64,000 bases of DNA from Podospora pseudocomata (taxonomy: Eukaryota > Ascomycota > Sordariomycetes > Sordariales > Podosporaceae), in contig NW_026946363.1 of the NCBI RefSeq assembly GCF_035222375.1, positions 1,488,001 to 1,552,000 on the forward strand, read 5' to 3'. How positions within the stretch are numbered: the first letter of the stretch is position 1; each line of letters opens with the position of its first letter. The translations under genes were made by a program, and so were the position numbers. Positions 12,388 to 22,676 of this stretch are shown piece by piece. The notes beneath the pieces are model-generated. The model was not told the origin of the DNA and made no database searches. It saw only the letters and a list, made by a program, of their open reading frames with translations.

Positions 12388-13611
12388 ATGAAGCCATTAA
12401 TATCGCCACTCCTCGGCCTTCTCTACACCACAACCGCCGCCCAAGCAAACCCGATATCATCACCCACAGCCTCTAACAAAAACGGCATATCCCCCCAATT
12501 ATTCTCTTCCCTCGAACGGCTATCCCGCCTGGTAGACATCTCGTACTGCGTCGGCACCCCAGGTACAGGGGGTCTCTCCCCGCCGTTCAGCTGTTCAAGC
12601 CGGTGCGGTGATGTCGACATAAGCGGGAGGCTGGAGCTGATCAGGAGCTGGAACACGGGGTTTTTGAGCATGGAGGATAGCTGTGGGTTTGTGGCTTTTG
12701 ACCATCCTGGGGTGCAGCAGGACAGAAAAGAGGGCAAGATTGTGGTTGCATTTCGGGGGACGTATTCGCTGGCTAATACGATTGTTGACTTGAGTACTGT
12801 TCCGCAAGAGTATGTGCCTTATCCTGCTGACCCGGATGGGGATGGGGGGGACGAGAAGGGGAAAGGGCCGAGGTGTAATAATTGTACGGTTCATATGGGG
12901 TTTATGGCTAGTTGGAAGGCGGCGAGGGAGATTGTCGTGCCTGCGGTGGAAAAGGCGCGGAAGAGGTACCCTGGGTATGGGGTGGAATTGGTGGGACATA
13001 GTCTTGGGGGTGCGGTGGCGATGTTGGCTGGATTGGAGATGAGGGCTGGGAGGGGGTGGGAAGGGGTTAGGGTGGCGACGTTTGGGGAGCCGATGGTGGG
13101 GAATAAGGGGTTGGTGGAGTTTGTTGATGAGGTTTTTGGGTTGAAGGGGGATGTTGGGGGGGGTGGGGAGGATAAGGCGTATAGGAGGGTGACGCATAAG
13201 GGGGATCCGGTTCCGTTGTTGCCGTTGAGTGAGTGGGGGTTTAGGAGTCATGCTGGGGAGATCTTTATCACGAAGGGGGATTTGCCGCCTGGGCCGAAGG
13301 ATCTGAGGTTGTGCGAGGGGGATAGGGATAAAGATTGTTTGAATGGGGAGGATGGGGATGACGAGGAGGGGGAAGAGAGTGATAAGGGGTGGTTTAGGGA
13401 GATGGTGAACGGGTTGGGCGGGAATGAGGAGGGTGAGATGTGGGAGACGGAGACGGGGTGGCCGACGAGGTTTAAGTTATGGCAGTTGTTGTTTGCGCAT
13501 AGGGATTACTTTTGGAGGCTTGGGTTATGTGTCCCTGGTGGTGATCCTATCGATTGGGGGAGAGGGAGGTATAACCTTACGGAGAGTGATGATGAGATGC
13601 GGGATCTGTGA
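12388..13611 (+). CDS. Secreted class-3 (alpha/beta hydrolase) lipase
   Basis: Intronless gene of 407 residues. A signal peptide covers about residues 1-20 (PLISPLLGLLYTTTAAQA). The fold follows the filamentous-fungal class-3 lipase pattern: a Cys-containing N-terminal lid region, KIVVAFRGTYSLANTIVDLS for the oxyanion strand, the nucleophile elbow VELVGHSLGGAVAMLAG with the catalytic Ser, then a conserved ATFGEPMVGN strand. Candidate acid and base lie in the VTHKGDPVP region and a later His. Such enzymes hydrolyse triacylglycerols or other esters outside the cell. The coding strand is C-rich up to about 12600 and then very G-rich to the stop, driven by wobble choice. A glycine- and acid-rich stretch near residues 310-340 (NGEDGDDEEGEESDKG) looks like a family-variable loop. 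Confidence 0.88.
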   Translation: MKPLISPLLGLLYTTTAAQANPISSPTASNKNGISPQLFSSLERLSRLVDISYCVGTPGTGGLSPPFSCSSRCGDVDISGRLELIRSWNTGFLSMEDSCGFVAFDHPGVQQDRKEGKIVVAFRGTYSLANTIVDLSTVPQEYVPYPADPDGDGGDEKGKGPRCNNCTVHMGFMASWKAAREIVVPAVEKARKRYPGYGVELVGHSLGGAVAMLAGLEMRAGRGWEGVRVATFGEPMVGNKGLVEFVDEVFGLKGDVGGGGEDKAYRRVTHKGDPVPLLPLSEWGFRSHAGEIFITKGDLPPGPKDLRLCEGDRDKDCLNGEDGDDEEGEESDKGWFREMVNGLGGNEEGEMWETETGWPTRFKLWQLLFAHRDYFWRLGLCVPGGDPIDWGRGRYNLTESDDEMRDL

Positions 13612-16006
13612 GAAGAATTCAAAACACTGGGAGCGAACTGGAGGCAGCCTGCGTTTGACTTGTTTGGCGTTTTGTCGGTTTGGCTAGAAGCATATTGGTA
13701 TGGTTCGGAGTTATGATCAAGGAAAACACGAATGGCTTCGGGAGGCTCATCAAGCGTACTTCTGCTAGTTATGATATCAACATATAATAATGTTTCTTGC
13801 TTCATACGCTCGCTACACAGATCTCTATCTATCTTTGCGACTCATGTAGTCATCAAACCCGATGACGGTTTCTTGTTCGTGACACATTCAGGGGCACAGT
13901 TGACATTTTTAATTCATTTATCACACCCCGGACATAAATCTTGGTGCTGCTCTTAGCTATTTTTAAAGCGTATAATATATCTTTTGAGGCCTATTGGCTA
14001 TCTTTGGAAGAGTTATAATTATCTTGTGCGGTGTGGTTTCGCTTTCCTCGCGGTGCCTATCAGCATTCACCATCTACCGAGCAAAACGAAGATGTTGCAA
14101 CTCCCCTGGCCAAGAGATTCGACATTGAGACCGACACATCATGAGGTTGATGCCTTAGGTTAATCAGACTTCCTCTTTCTCGCCAAGAGTTCGCAGGAAG
14201 AGCTGATCAAGTAGCTTCAGTGGATATGTGATGACCATCCTCATTTGATTCACAGATTTCCGCGAACATCTTGGTGGTTTTCCCTCTACTAACCAGTCGC
14301 GTGACTGGTCATCACCACTGTAACCGGACCTAAACCCTCTCACCAGTGATTGGCCAGGCTGACGAACAAGCTCATAGGCGGATGCCGCTGTCACTTATCA
14401 CGGTTGAAAGTGCGCTGTTGTTGCCTCGACAAAACGCCAAACAGGCAAAATATAAACATCAGCATGAGCATTTAATAAACTTGGAACCGCGACTGCCTTG
14501 TTCTGTTGTGGCTTAGGTCCGTCGTGGTGGTCGTCCAAGGCTGTGTGCATACATCTCATCCCGCATCGAAGCATCTCTTGCTCACTGGATTGGGTGAAAT
14601 TGGAGGGATTGGATGATGCACTGGCCGCGTGCTATGAGTGGGCTAAGAAGGGGGCACGGGGGGAAGCCTTGCAGTGTGTGATGTGGTTCTTCTAGCCGCT
14701 TCCATGATTTACCCTGTGGGTTGGGCTCGTGGGTGAGTTGTTCGTTGAGCCCCACACATGGGATGCTCTTGATAACTTTGATTTGACCAACCACCGAAAT
14801 GAGCTTTTAGGAGAATGGGAGCCTCATGATGAATAGTGGAAGCTGCCTGTGATGGTGAGGGGAGGCAGCATCTCGTTCTGTGTGACCACACCTTCTTTGA
14901 ACCCCTCACCTCCCACGTTGCCGACCAGCGCTTGAACCAAAGAAGGCAGAGGAAGGCTTTGCCTCGTGACTGCCGGCGGCTCAAAGAGGAATGGACGGCT
15001 GAACCAAACTCTGGTTTTCGGCACGGGGACTGGGTACCACGAGGACGCGCGCGGGCGGTGGGCAGTGATAAGAAAATAAAACGCTTGCTGCCATCGGATG
15101 GAGGGGCTCTGAGTCAAGGAGTTTTGCGCGTATGTAGGTCCCTTTGGTTGCGTGACGTCCTGCGGCTTGCCCCTCACCAACATGCCATCTCTGCCTGCGT
15201 CTCAACCTTCGATGATAGGGACAAGATGTAGGGCCATCGGGTTGACGATGGTGATGCATGGACGGCGGGAGGCTGCCGGAGCTGTCCAGTTACCGGGGCC
15301 GCCTGTATTAGTGTAGATCCAAGACATTCCCTGGGAGCTGTGATTGTCTGATCCAGAGAAAAAGGAATTCAGGCGGCCATAAGGTGGGGAACGATGACTC
15401 CATTGAGATGAATGGCGATTTCAGGACCAACCTACCTAAAGACCAGGTGACGGCTGCCATCTCAAGCTTTATAGGGAGAATTCAAGACCTCGGATGTTTC
15501 GATTTATATTCCGACGTCCAAGTGCCGAAGCTGGCGGATCAAAGATGGTTGAGAAGGTCTGTCTTCAAGGTGAAAGCACTGGCAGTGGCAGCCGCCAACA
15601 AACGACGAGACGTGATCCAGATAGTGGGCCTTGGGCGAGGGTTGCTTGTGCTTGTCTCTGTTAGGGTGGGACTCCCAATTCCGTGGGAAATAAGGTGGTA
15701 TCATAGGTCACGTGTAAACACTCTGCAGGCGGTTTCATTCGACCGCTGCCCCCGAAAAAAAACAGGGCCCCCCAGGCTGCGCTTCGTTAGCCCCAAGAGA
15801 GGGGGAGACCGATTTGACCTCCCCCGAAAGTCCCTTTGGCTCCAGCACTTGAACCTGCTTCCGACCTCACCACTTCGCAAAAACACCAAAACAAATCTCC
15901 ATCTACCAGCGACTTTTCCACGCGACCCTCCTGCTCTTACCTTCTCCTTTCGGAATCCTCCACTACTCGAGAGACTTGCGCACTCAACATCACACATATA
16001 ACTAAA
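13612..16006. other. Large intergenic region, no gene recognised
   Basis: About 2.4 kb. Several frames of 60-200 codons exist, the longest at 15384-16001, but none shows protein-like composition, a signal or a family motif, and they lie over one another on both strands. The last 200 bases are pyrimidine-rich and lead directly into the 14-3-3 start, so they are likely its promoter and 5' UTR. Confidence 0.45.
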
Positions 16007-17216
16007 ATGGCGACCGAGGTACGTTGGACCCTTGACCCACGACGCCCACCGTCTGAAGCCCGCCCATTTCCCCTCCCGAACGCCCGGCCTCGAGCAATGT
16101 CGTGATAGGGCCTCTCCTGGGCCTCTGTCATGCCCTCTCCTATCTACTAGAATCTTTGCTAACTTTCAGTTCTCAATATGTAGCGTGAAAGGTTCGTCTG
16201 CTTCAGTGCTGGAGCTGTGGCCGCCACAGCTTCAACCCCGCCGTTGCCTGCAGCGAGAACTAACCGAGTGTAAAAATTGTAGCAAGACCTTCCTCGCCCG
16301 CCTCTGCGAGCAGGCCGAGCGTTACGATGAGATGGTTGGCTACATGAAAGAGGTCGCCAAGCTCGGTGGTGAGCTTACCGTTGATGAGCGCAACCTCCTC
16401 TCCGTCGCCTACAAGAACGTCGTTGGCACCCGCCGCGCCAGCTGGCGCATCATCTCCTCGATCGAGCAGAAGGAGGAGTCCAAGGGCTCTGACAAGCATG
16501 TCCCTACCATTCGCGAGTACCGTTCCAAGATTGAGAGCGAGCTCGAGAAGGTCTGCCAGGACGTTCTTGATGTCCTCGATGAGGCTCTTATCCCCAACGC
16601 TGCCTCTGGCGAGTCTAAGGTATTCTACCACAAGATGTACGTTGTATTCTGCGCTGGCATGAACGTCACCTTTTTTTTGGACTTGGATGACTGACTGACT
16701 TGATTTATAGGAAGGGTGACTACCACCGTTATCTTGCCGAGTTTGCCTCCGGTGAGAAGCGCAAGGGTGCTGCCACTGCTGCGCACGAGGCCTACAAGGT
16801 ACGATTAGTTGTTTTTGGTTTTGCAAATGCTACTCGATAGTTGCTAATGTGCCGTTTTTTTCGTGTTTTTGTAGAGCGCCACCGATGTCGCTCAGACCGA
16901 GTTGACCCCCACCCACCCCATCCGCCTGGGTCTGGCTCTCAACTTCTCCGTTTTCTACTACGAGATCCTCAACTCCCCCGACCGTGCTTGCCACCTCGCC
17001 AAGCAGGCTTTTGATGATGCTATTGCCGAGCTTGATTCCCTCTCTGAGGAGTCTTACCGCGACAGCACCCTTATCATGCAGCTTCTCAGGGATAACCTTA
17101 CCCTCTGGACCTCGTCCGATAACGGCGAGCCTGAGGCTACCGAGGTTTCCAAAGAGGAGAAGACCGAGGAGAAGCCCGCTGAGGAGAAGGCTGCTGAGCC
17201 CGCACCTGAGAACTAA
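16007..17216 (+). CDS. 14-3-3 protein, with an 8-nt microexon
   Basis: Five exons: 16007-16018, 16184-16191, 16283-16636, 16711-16798 and 16875-17216, giving 267 residues. 14-3-3 dimers bind phosphoserine/threonine motifs and regulate signalling, metabolism and the cell cycle. Conserved segments are [105 protein letters not shown] and DNLTLWTS. The tail is acidic and KPAEE-rich. The second exon is only CGTGAAAG; with the ATGGCGACCGAG first exon it restores the family N-terminus MATERESKTF. Codon use is that of a highly expressed gene. Splice sites are GTACGT, GTTCGT, GTACGT and GTACGA donors, all with YAG acceptors. Confidence 0.93.
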
Positions 17217-18460
17217 GCGGCTCGTCCATGACGGGATCGTCGAAACATTCCGAGAAGGGTCTCTCGGGACCCCACACCTCGTTTTGGTTGCTTGATAAGC
17301 TGTAATTGGAGGCGATGTGGGTCAATATCAGACCTTTAGTTGCCGGAGACTGGACTACATCGTCTGGCCGTGCCGGTTGGGCGGGTGCAGTGCTATGCGG
17401 TAGCAATAGCACTAGCGGTTCATGCAAGGGCGAGACTGCGCAAGGGAGTTGGTTGATGTTAGGGGGAAACTGAAAATGCAGGGCATGGTGCTTTCTCGTT
17501 TTATTACCTCTGTTTTTGTTTTGAGTCTCCTTTTTACAACTTTGCTTGCTTCCCTTGGTTCGGAGTTGTGTCGGTTCAAATCTCCAGTTTTCTGACGAGG
17601 GGAGGAGGAAAGGCCAAGCCACCCATCGAAGTCGCTCGCCATTCTATCTGGCGAGGCAATGAAACCCATTTAAGCCAAATATCTCTTTTAGTGTCACATG
17701 TCCCATTCTACGAGCTTTGATGTATCTCCTCCACCGATCACGTCCCTTTGTCATTACAGGCAAGTTGGTGCCTAGATATTTTATGGGCTTAAGAAGGCGC
17801 ATGTTTCTATGTGGATTATTTATCAACCATGATCACCACATGTACACATCACTACTATGCCAGTCCTAACTGTGAACTCCCCTTTGCACTGTAACTGCCC
17901 CTCCAAATGCAGTCTGAAAAAAAAGGAGGAAAAAACCAAAAGCCACTGACACTCTGTGAATGTCGATTCCAAATACAGTTTATCTGAACCTCCACCACAT
18001 AAGCCTCACAAACTCAAATCACCAACCACTCAGGATCTCGTTTGTTCAGGTAGGTATTATGTAATATTATTAAATCTGCTTTCTCACAGAGCCCCAATTT
18101 CATTATTACCCCCTTCGCTTTTTCGAACTCCTGGCTTAGCCATCCGTAAACCCCCCCTCCTCCCTCCTCTCCTTATTCCGCTTCCAGATATATATTCCAA
18201 ACCAGAAAACAAACAACTAAGAACCCCCATCTCCCCTATATACGCTCCCACCCCTCAAAAGCCAAACCAAAAACGAAAAACAAAGCTCTTCTCTTTCGCT
18301 TTGTGTAATGCTGAAACCAAATGCGAACAATGCTTATCCCAACTTCCAGTCCTCAGCCACCTCCTCGATGAGCTGAGCGGGCATATATATATATACAACA
18401 AACCAACCACCGCACACAAGTCTCCGCTATTGTCTCTTGTAAGAAAAAAACAGAAACATC
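17217..18460. other. Convergent 3' region, with a TA dinucleotide run
   Basis: About 1.2 kb between the 14-3-3 stop and the end of the minus-strand gene at 18461. It holds the 3' flanks of both and a short (TA)n run near 18383-18395. A plus-strand frame crossing the area (17956-18720) is proline- and serine-rich and partly antisense to the next gene; I take it as a by-product of base composition. Confidence 0.4.
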
Positions 18461-20308
18461 TCACCACTCCGGCAAAGGCCAAGCAGCAATATCCTCCTCC
18501 CAATCAATCCAGTCAAAATCCGTTTCCACCGGGGGCAGCTCAATCCTCACATCCTCCTCACCCTCCGCCGACAACACAGATGGAGATCTCGGCCGATGAT
18601 GACCCAGTTCCACCTCCCCATCATCACAAAACTCGCACCGACCACAGTCATGACGAACCCGAATGTTTGGTAGATGTTGCCGGCTCGACTGCTGCCTATC
18701 CGCCGCTGGACCGCGAATAATCCTCTCCCAATCCAACACCGGCTCCGGATACTGAAATTGCTGCTGCCTCTTCTCCGCTGAGCCCGGATAATGATCGCCA
18801 ACCCCGCGATGTTTCCCCCTCAGCCCATGACGGCTTCTGTCAGTGGTTGTTCTTCTCAAGCGACGAGCGGGATCAATGTTGCCGGGGTAATGATTAGTAT
18901 TATTATCTTCCCTCCCTTCTCTACTATAGGGAGGGTAAGGGTATGTAGAAGATGATGTGTGCGCGGCCGGAAATGTCCCGTAGCCACCACGTATAGAATT
19001 ATGAGGTTGTAATAACGGGGTCGGTGGTGATGGACCTCGTCTTGGTCGTTTTTTCTTCATGCGGCCTCTCTCATCCCTCCCAGGGTCCCAAGGCTGATTC
19101 TCCCCGCAGGAAGTTCTCACCAAGGAACGACGAGGCCCCACGTCATCGTACACTTCTTGCCCATGGCACCCACCAAGAACAAATCTCCCAGCTTTGTCGA
19201 GAAGTCTCAACACCTAGTCGCAAAACCGCCGACATTTTTCTTTCGATGAGTTGTACAGATTCCGCATCCATGGTCCCTATTCATTGGGCTTTGAGCGTTG
19301 TAGCAGCGCCGCTGCCCGTGCCAAGCGGGATGACATCCTTCCTGGGGTGGGCCGTGGAGCGGCGGACGAGTCTGTGAGACTGGAATCAGATGGTGGCGTG
19401 ATGACCGCGGCTTGGGCGGTAGGGCGGCGTCCGGGAAATATATCCATGCTAAGTGATTTCTGCGCAGGCCTAGGTGTGGGTGTCGAGACCAGCCTTTGGT
19501 TGGAGAGCCACTTTGGCTGGCTTTTTGGTCTTGTCAGCTCCCGGATTTCCGCGTCCCTTTTATGCGCACTGCTCATCCTATTCGGCTTGACGCGTCGCAA
19601 GAGGTCCGTAACCTTCTTGCCGAAGCCCAATCCTGGCCGCATTTTGCTGTTTTCGCTGCCAGCCCGACTGCCATCCTCTTCTGGTGGCGGCGATGGCGGC
19701 CTGCTACAATTCCAACATACATCTTCCGCCTCCTGTCTCGCATCGCCGTTAGGCGTCGGACCAAAGCCCTGTGCTTTGCTTTTGTTCCTTTCAGCAGCCT
19801 CTTTCTTTCTACCCTTTTCACCCCCATCCACCTCCATAATCTCTGAGCACTGGCAGTACGTCTCAGCCATGCCAACACCCTCGCTCCACCCTCGGATCCA
19901 GTCTGCTTTCTTTCCTTGATTTCGGCTTGGCAGGAGTTGTTGCCTTGTGGAAAGCCAGTCGGGATTACTGGTCTCCTGTGGTGTGGGAGGCGTATTGCGT
20001 TGCTCCTGGGTCTGCGCCGGAGCCGTTCTTGCTGTCGGGGCTGTCCGTGTGGTTGAGTCGACGGGGCTCTCACAGGCGCCATCTTGTTGGTCTGCCTGAA
20101 CTTGAAACACCTGGCTACCCAGCGACTTTTGTTCTTGACTTGTAAATCCAACCTTCACTATGTCTGGGTTAGACGCGGGCGCATCGTATACGTAGCTGTA
20201 GTCATCCGAATATGGCGTAGCTCGTATGAATTCGGACAGGGCTAATGGTGGTGTTGGACGGTGAGGTGTCGTTGACCCCCTGAAGGAGAATTCCCCAGAG
20301 CGATCCAT
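18461..20308 (-). CDS. Unknown disordered protein in a frame with two TAG codons (candidate mRNA-editing gene)
   Basis: One minus-strand frame of 616 codons runs from ATG at 20308 (MDRSGEFSFRGSTTPHRP) to a stop at 18461 (ending DWEEDIAAWPLPEW). It is broken only by TAG at 19279-19277 and TAG at 19216-19214, with 20 sense codons between. The sequence on either side and between the two TAGs is protein-like: a Cys pair region (YCQCSE, VCWNCSRPP), a basic stretch near FGKKVTDLLRRVKPNRM, then CRRFC, VLRLLDKAGRFVLGG and HDCGRCEFC. The rest is low-complexity and Pro/Ser-rich. No plausible intron spans the TAGs: there is no branch site and no good donor. Read as Trp, both fit, giving NEWGPWM and CDWVLRLL. 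Options are a gene corrected by A-to-I editing in sexual tissue, a recent pseudogene, or two adjacent genes; the second of two genes would start only at ATG 19063. I recognise no family. Confidence 0.6.
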
Positions 20309-22676
20309 AGTCGGCCACTTTCCGGAGCGATCGTGTTTGGATACGAGAAGCGTGTGGTCTAAGGAGCGATGTATCCAGGGAGGATAGGATAGGTAAAAAG
20401 GACGGCTACTTTCAGATGGCGGTGTTCGGGTATACGGGAGAAAACCGAGTCAACGATTGAAGTGACCCGCAGTGTCGAGATGCTGTGTGGTCCTTATGCC
20501 GACGAGGAGAAGCGCAAAGATGGCCGGGATGCGGCAGGAAAGCCAGAGCACCTCCAAAGCATAAACGCGCCGCGGACTTGGGAGGAGCGTATTCGCCCGT
20601 AGACACTGGGCTGAAGATGGCGATGGTTGTTTGGTGAACGGACGGAGCAACCGGTAGACAACCGTGCTGGAGGTACCTTGGTATGGCCCTTGGCTAGACT
20701 GGCCAAATCGTAGAAGCAACGCCCAAAAGTTTAAAAAGCTCCACAGCACTCAGCTTGAATCGCCTGATATGGAGCCAAGCACCAAAAAAAAAAAAAATGG
20801 GAAAGCGCAATGGGCTGGCAACTTCGATCAAGTTCGGTCTTGGTGATCCACGTGCGTGTGGGCAGTGTTGTCTGCCCTGACTGACGTTCTCTTCAATATC
20901 ACGACGAAGACTCGTGACCGGCAGACAGAAGGCCCGAACCCGTTCCTGCTTTCGACTCGCCCAGCAGTGACACTAGTCCAAGGCCATTTCCTGTCCAATT
21001 CCGGCTTGGATATCTTCCAGTTTCCGCTTATCAAGGAGGCTCAGTGATGTGAGGCGGTCTAACGATCACAGCTGGACGTCGTGTGGCGATGTGTCAAAAA
21101 ACAGCAACAGACTTGCTCCTCGCCATAATCTTTCGGGGATGCTGATTTGCGTACTTCCGTGTGGAAGTTCAGAAAAGGCCGACCAGCGTTTTCTCCCGGC
21201 GCCGAAAAAGATAGCCCCAAGCCTTCCAAAGTCAATTGCAAAAGATGAAATCGGAGAAAAAGCATTGGGAAGCAGGCGGAAAAGGGACCGTGTTGAGAAG
21301 TACGGCGGCGGATCACGGCACCAAAAAAACCCACCGCATGCAACCACTGCAAGCCCCGCTGCCCTGCACCACACCACTGGAAAGGTGTTCCCTTCCCAGC
21401 GCACCGGTCCTCGGCAGAGGGGTGGTGACCTGGTTGAGCCCTGGAAAAAGTCACGATGGACCAATAAAGTCGATACAGCGCCCCAGCCCCAACGCTAAAC
21501 AAGATCGATAATTGACGAGCCTAGCCTTTCTCAGGGCTACACCAGCACGGGACTAGCGTCGGGATGTGCGATTTCCCCTTGGAGTTGGTGGGTGAGGTGT
21601 TGCCGTCAAACCGGGTCAGTCGCGTGAACCCTCGCTGCAGGATGCGCCCAGTTCAATTAATTTATCCAAACCGTAACAATATTTCCCAAACCTGACCCCC
21701 AAAAAAGTCTCAGATGCGGGTGGCGCTGAAAAGGAGAAGGTAACTACGGTCGGGGAGTCGGAGAAAACCCGGCTGTCACAGATAGAGAAATCCCAAACGC
21801 GAAAAGAGAAGAGTGCTGCGGCAGATGCACAACATTGGATGTACAATGACGTACTGCCCAATGTTCTGGACCAACCCATCACTTTACAGCTGTTCAAAGC
21901 CCTTAGGATATATCACAACAAAACCAGTGGGAAGATGCCACCTTCTACTTGATGATGTCTTCACGGTAAGAGATGCCAGGCTACCTATCCGTAAGCATCT
22001 TTCTATCGGATTCCTGGGGAATAAAAATCTGGTTCAAGAAAACCACATGTTGCAAGTCAATCACAACCATGTCAGATTTGGGACGCGCCAAGAGCGTTGA
22101 AAGCAGCCACATGCCCCCTCCATCTTCACAAATCTCTTGGCCTTAAATCCCAAAAATGAGACCTTCCCCAAACAAACTTTTCGGTCTACTAGTCTATCCT
22201 TTTGTAAACTACTTCAAGATATTTATGTTCCCTGCTGGCCAGACCGTTGGTGATTCACACCATCGGAGTCAGCAGTTGTTGAGAGATAAGCGTTACGCCA
22301 TCTGCTCGTGTTCTTTGAGCACACTCAGACGACCATGTTTCAGTTACGCCTTCATTCAGCCACACCGAAGGTTACCACAACCATAAAATACTCCAACTTC
22401 CCTCAACTGCGCTACAACAAACATTGCTCCCGAGCTGCCATAATTATTAGAATGGCACCTCCAGAAGAACTCTCCAACGGCATGAAAACAGTAGAAGCAA
22501 AATTATGACAACCCCATCCTCTCTGTATTCTGTAATTCCTGTATACCTGTATCAACTTCAAAAGCCCGTATGATATCACTTCCCACCCTTGACATCAAAC
22601 CACCTTTTCCAGAACGCCTATGAAACTCAAATTCATTTGGCCCTTTCTACCAAGTCCATTACGCCAAGGGGCTCGT
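20309..22676. other. Intergenic region, no gene recognised
   Basis: About 2.4 kb between the promoter side of the unknown gene and the 3' end of the synaptojanin-like gene. Frames up to about 150 codons overlap on both strands without protein character. A run of 13 A's lies near 20784-20796. The right-hand 500 bases are AT-richer, as expected for a 3' flank. Confidence 0.4.

Noticed and set aside
12595-13251. 218-codon antisense frame in the lipase gene
   Set aside because: Pro/His/Arg-rich translation of the reverse of a G-rich coding block; no independent evidence.
15384-16001. 205-codon frame upstream of 14-3-3
   Set aside because: Overlaps the likely promoter and leader of 14-3-3 and has random-looking composition.
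17956-18720. 254-codon plus-strand frame near the 14-3-3 3' side
   Set aside because: Low-complexity Pro/Ser/Lys composition, partly antisense to the minus-strand unknown gene, with no motif or signal peptide.
19277-20308. Treating the 343-codon and 250-codon minus-strand frames as two independent genes
   Set aside because: They lie in the same frame, are separated by only two TAGs with protein-like sequence between, and the second would lack an ATG for its best-looking part. I kept them as one locus but lowered the confidence.
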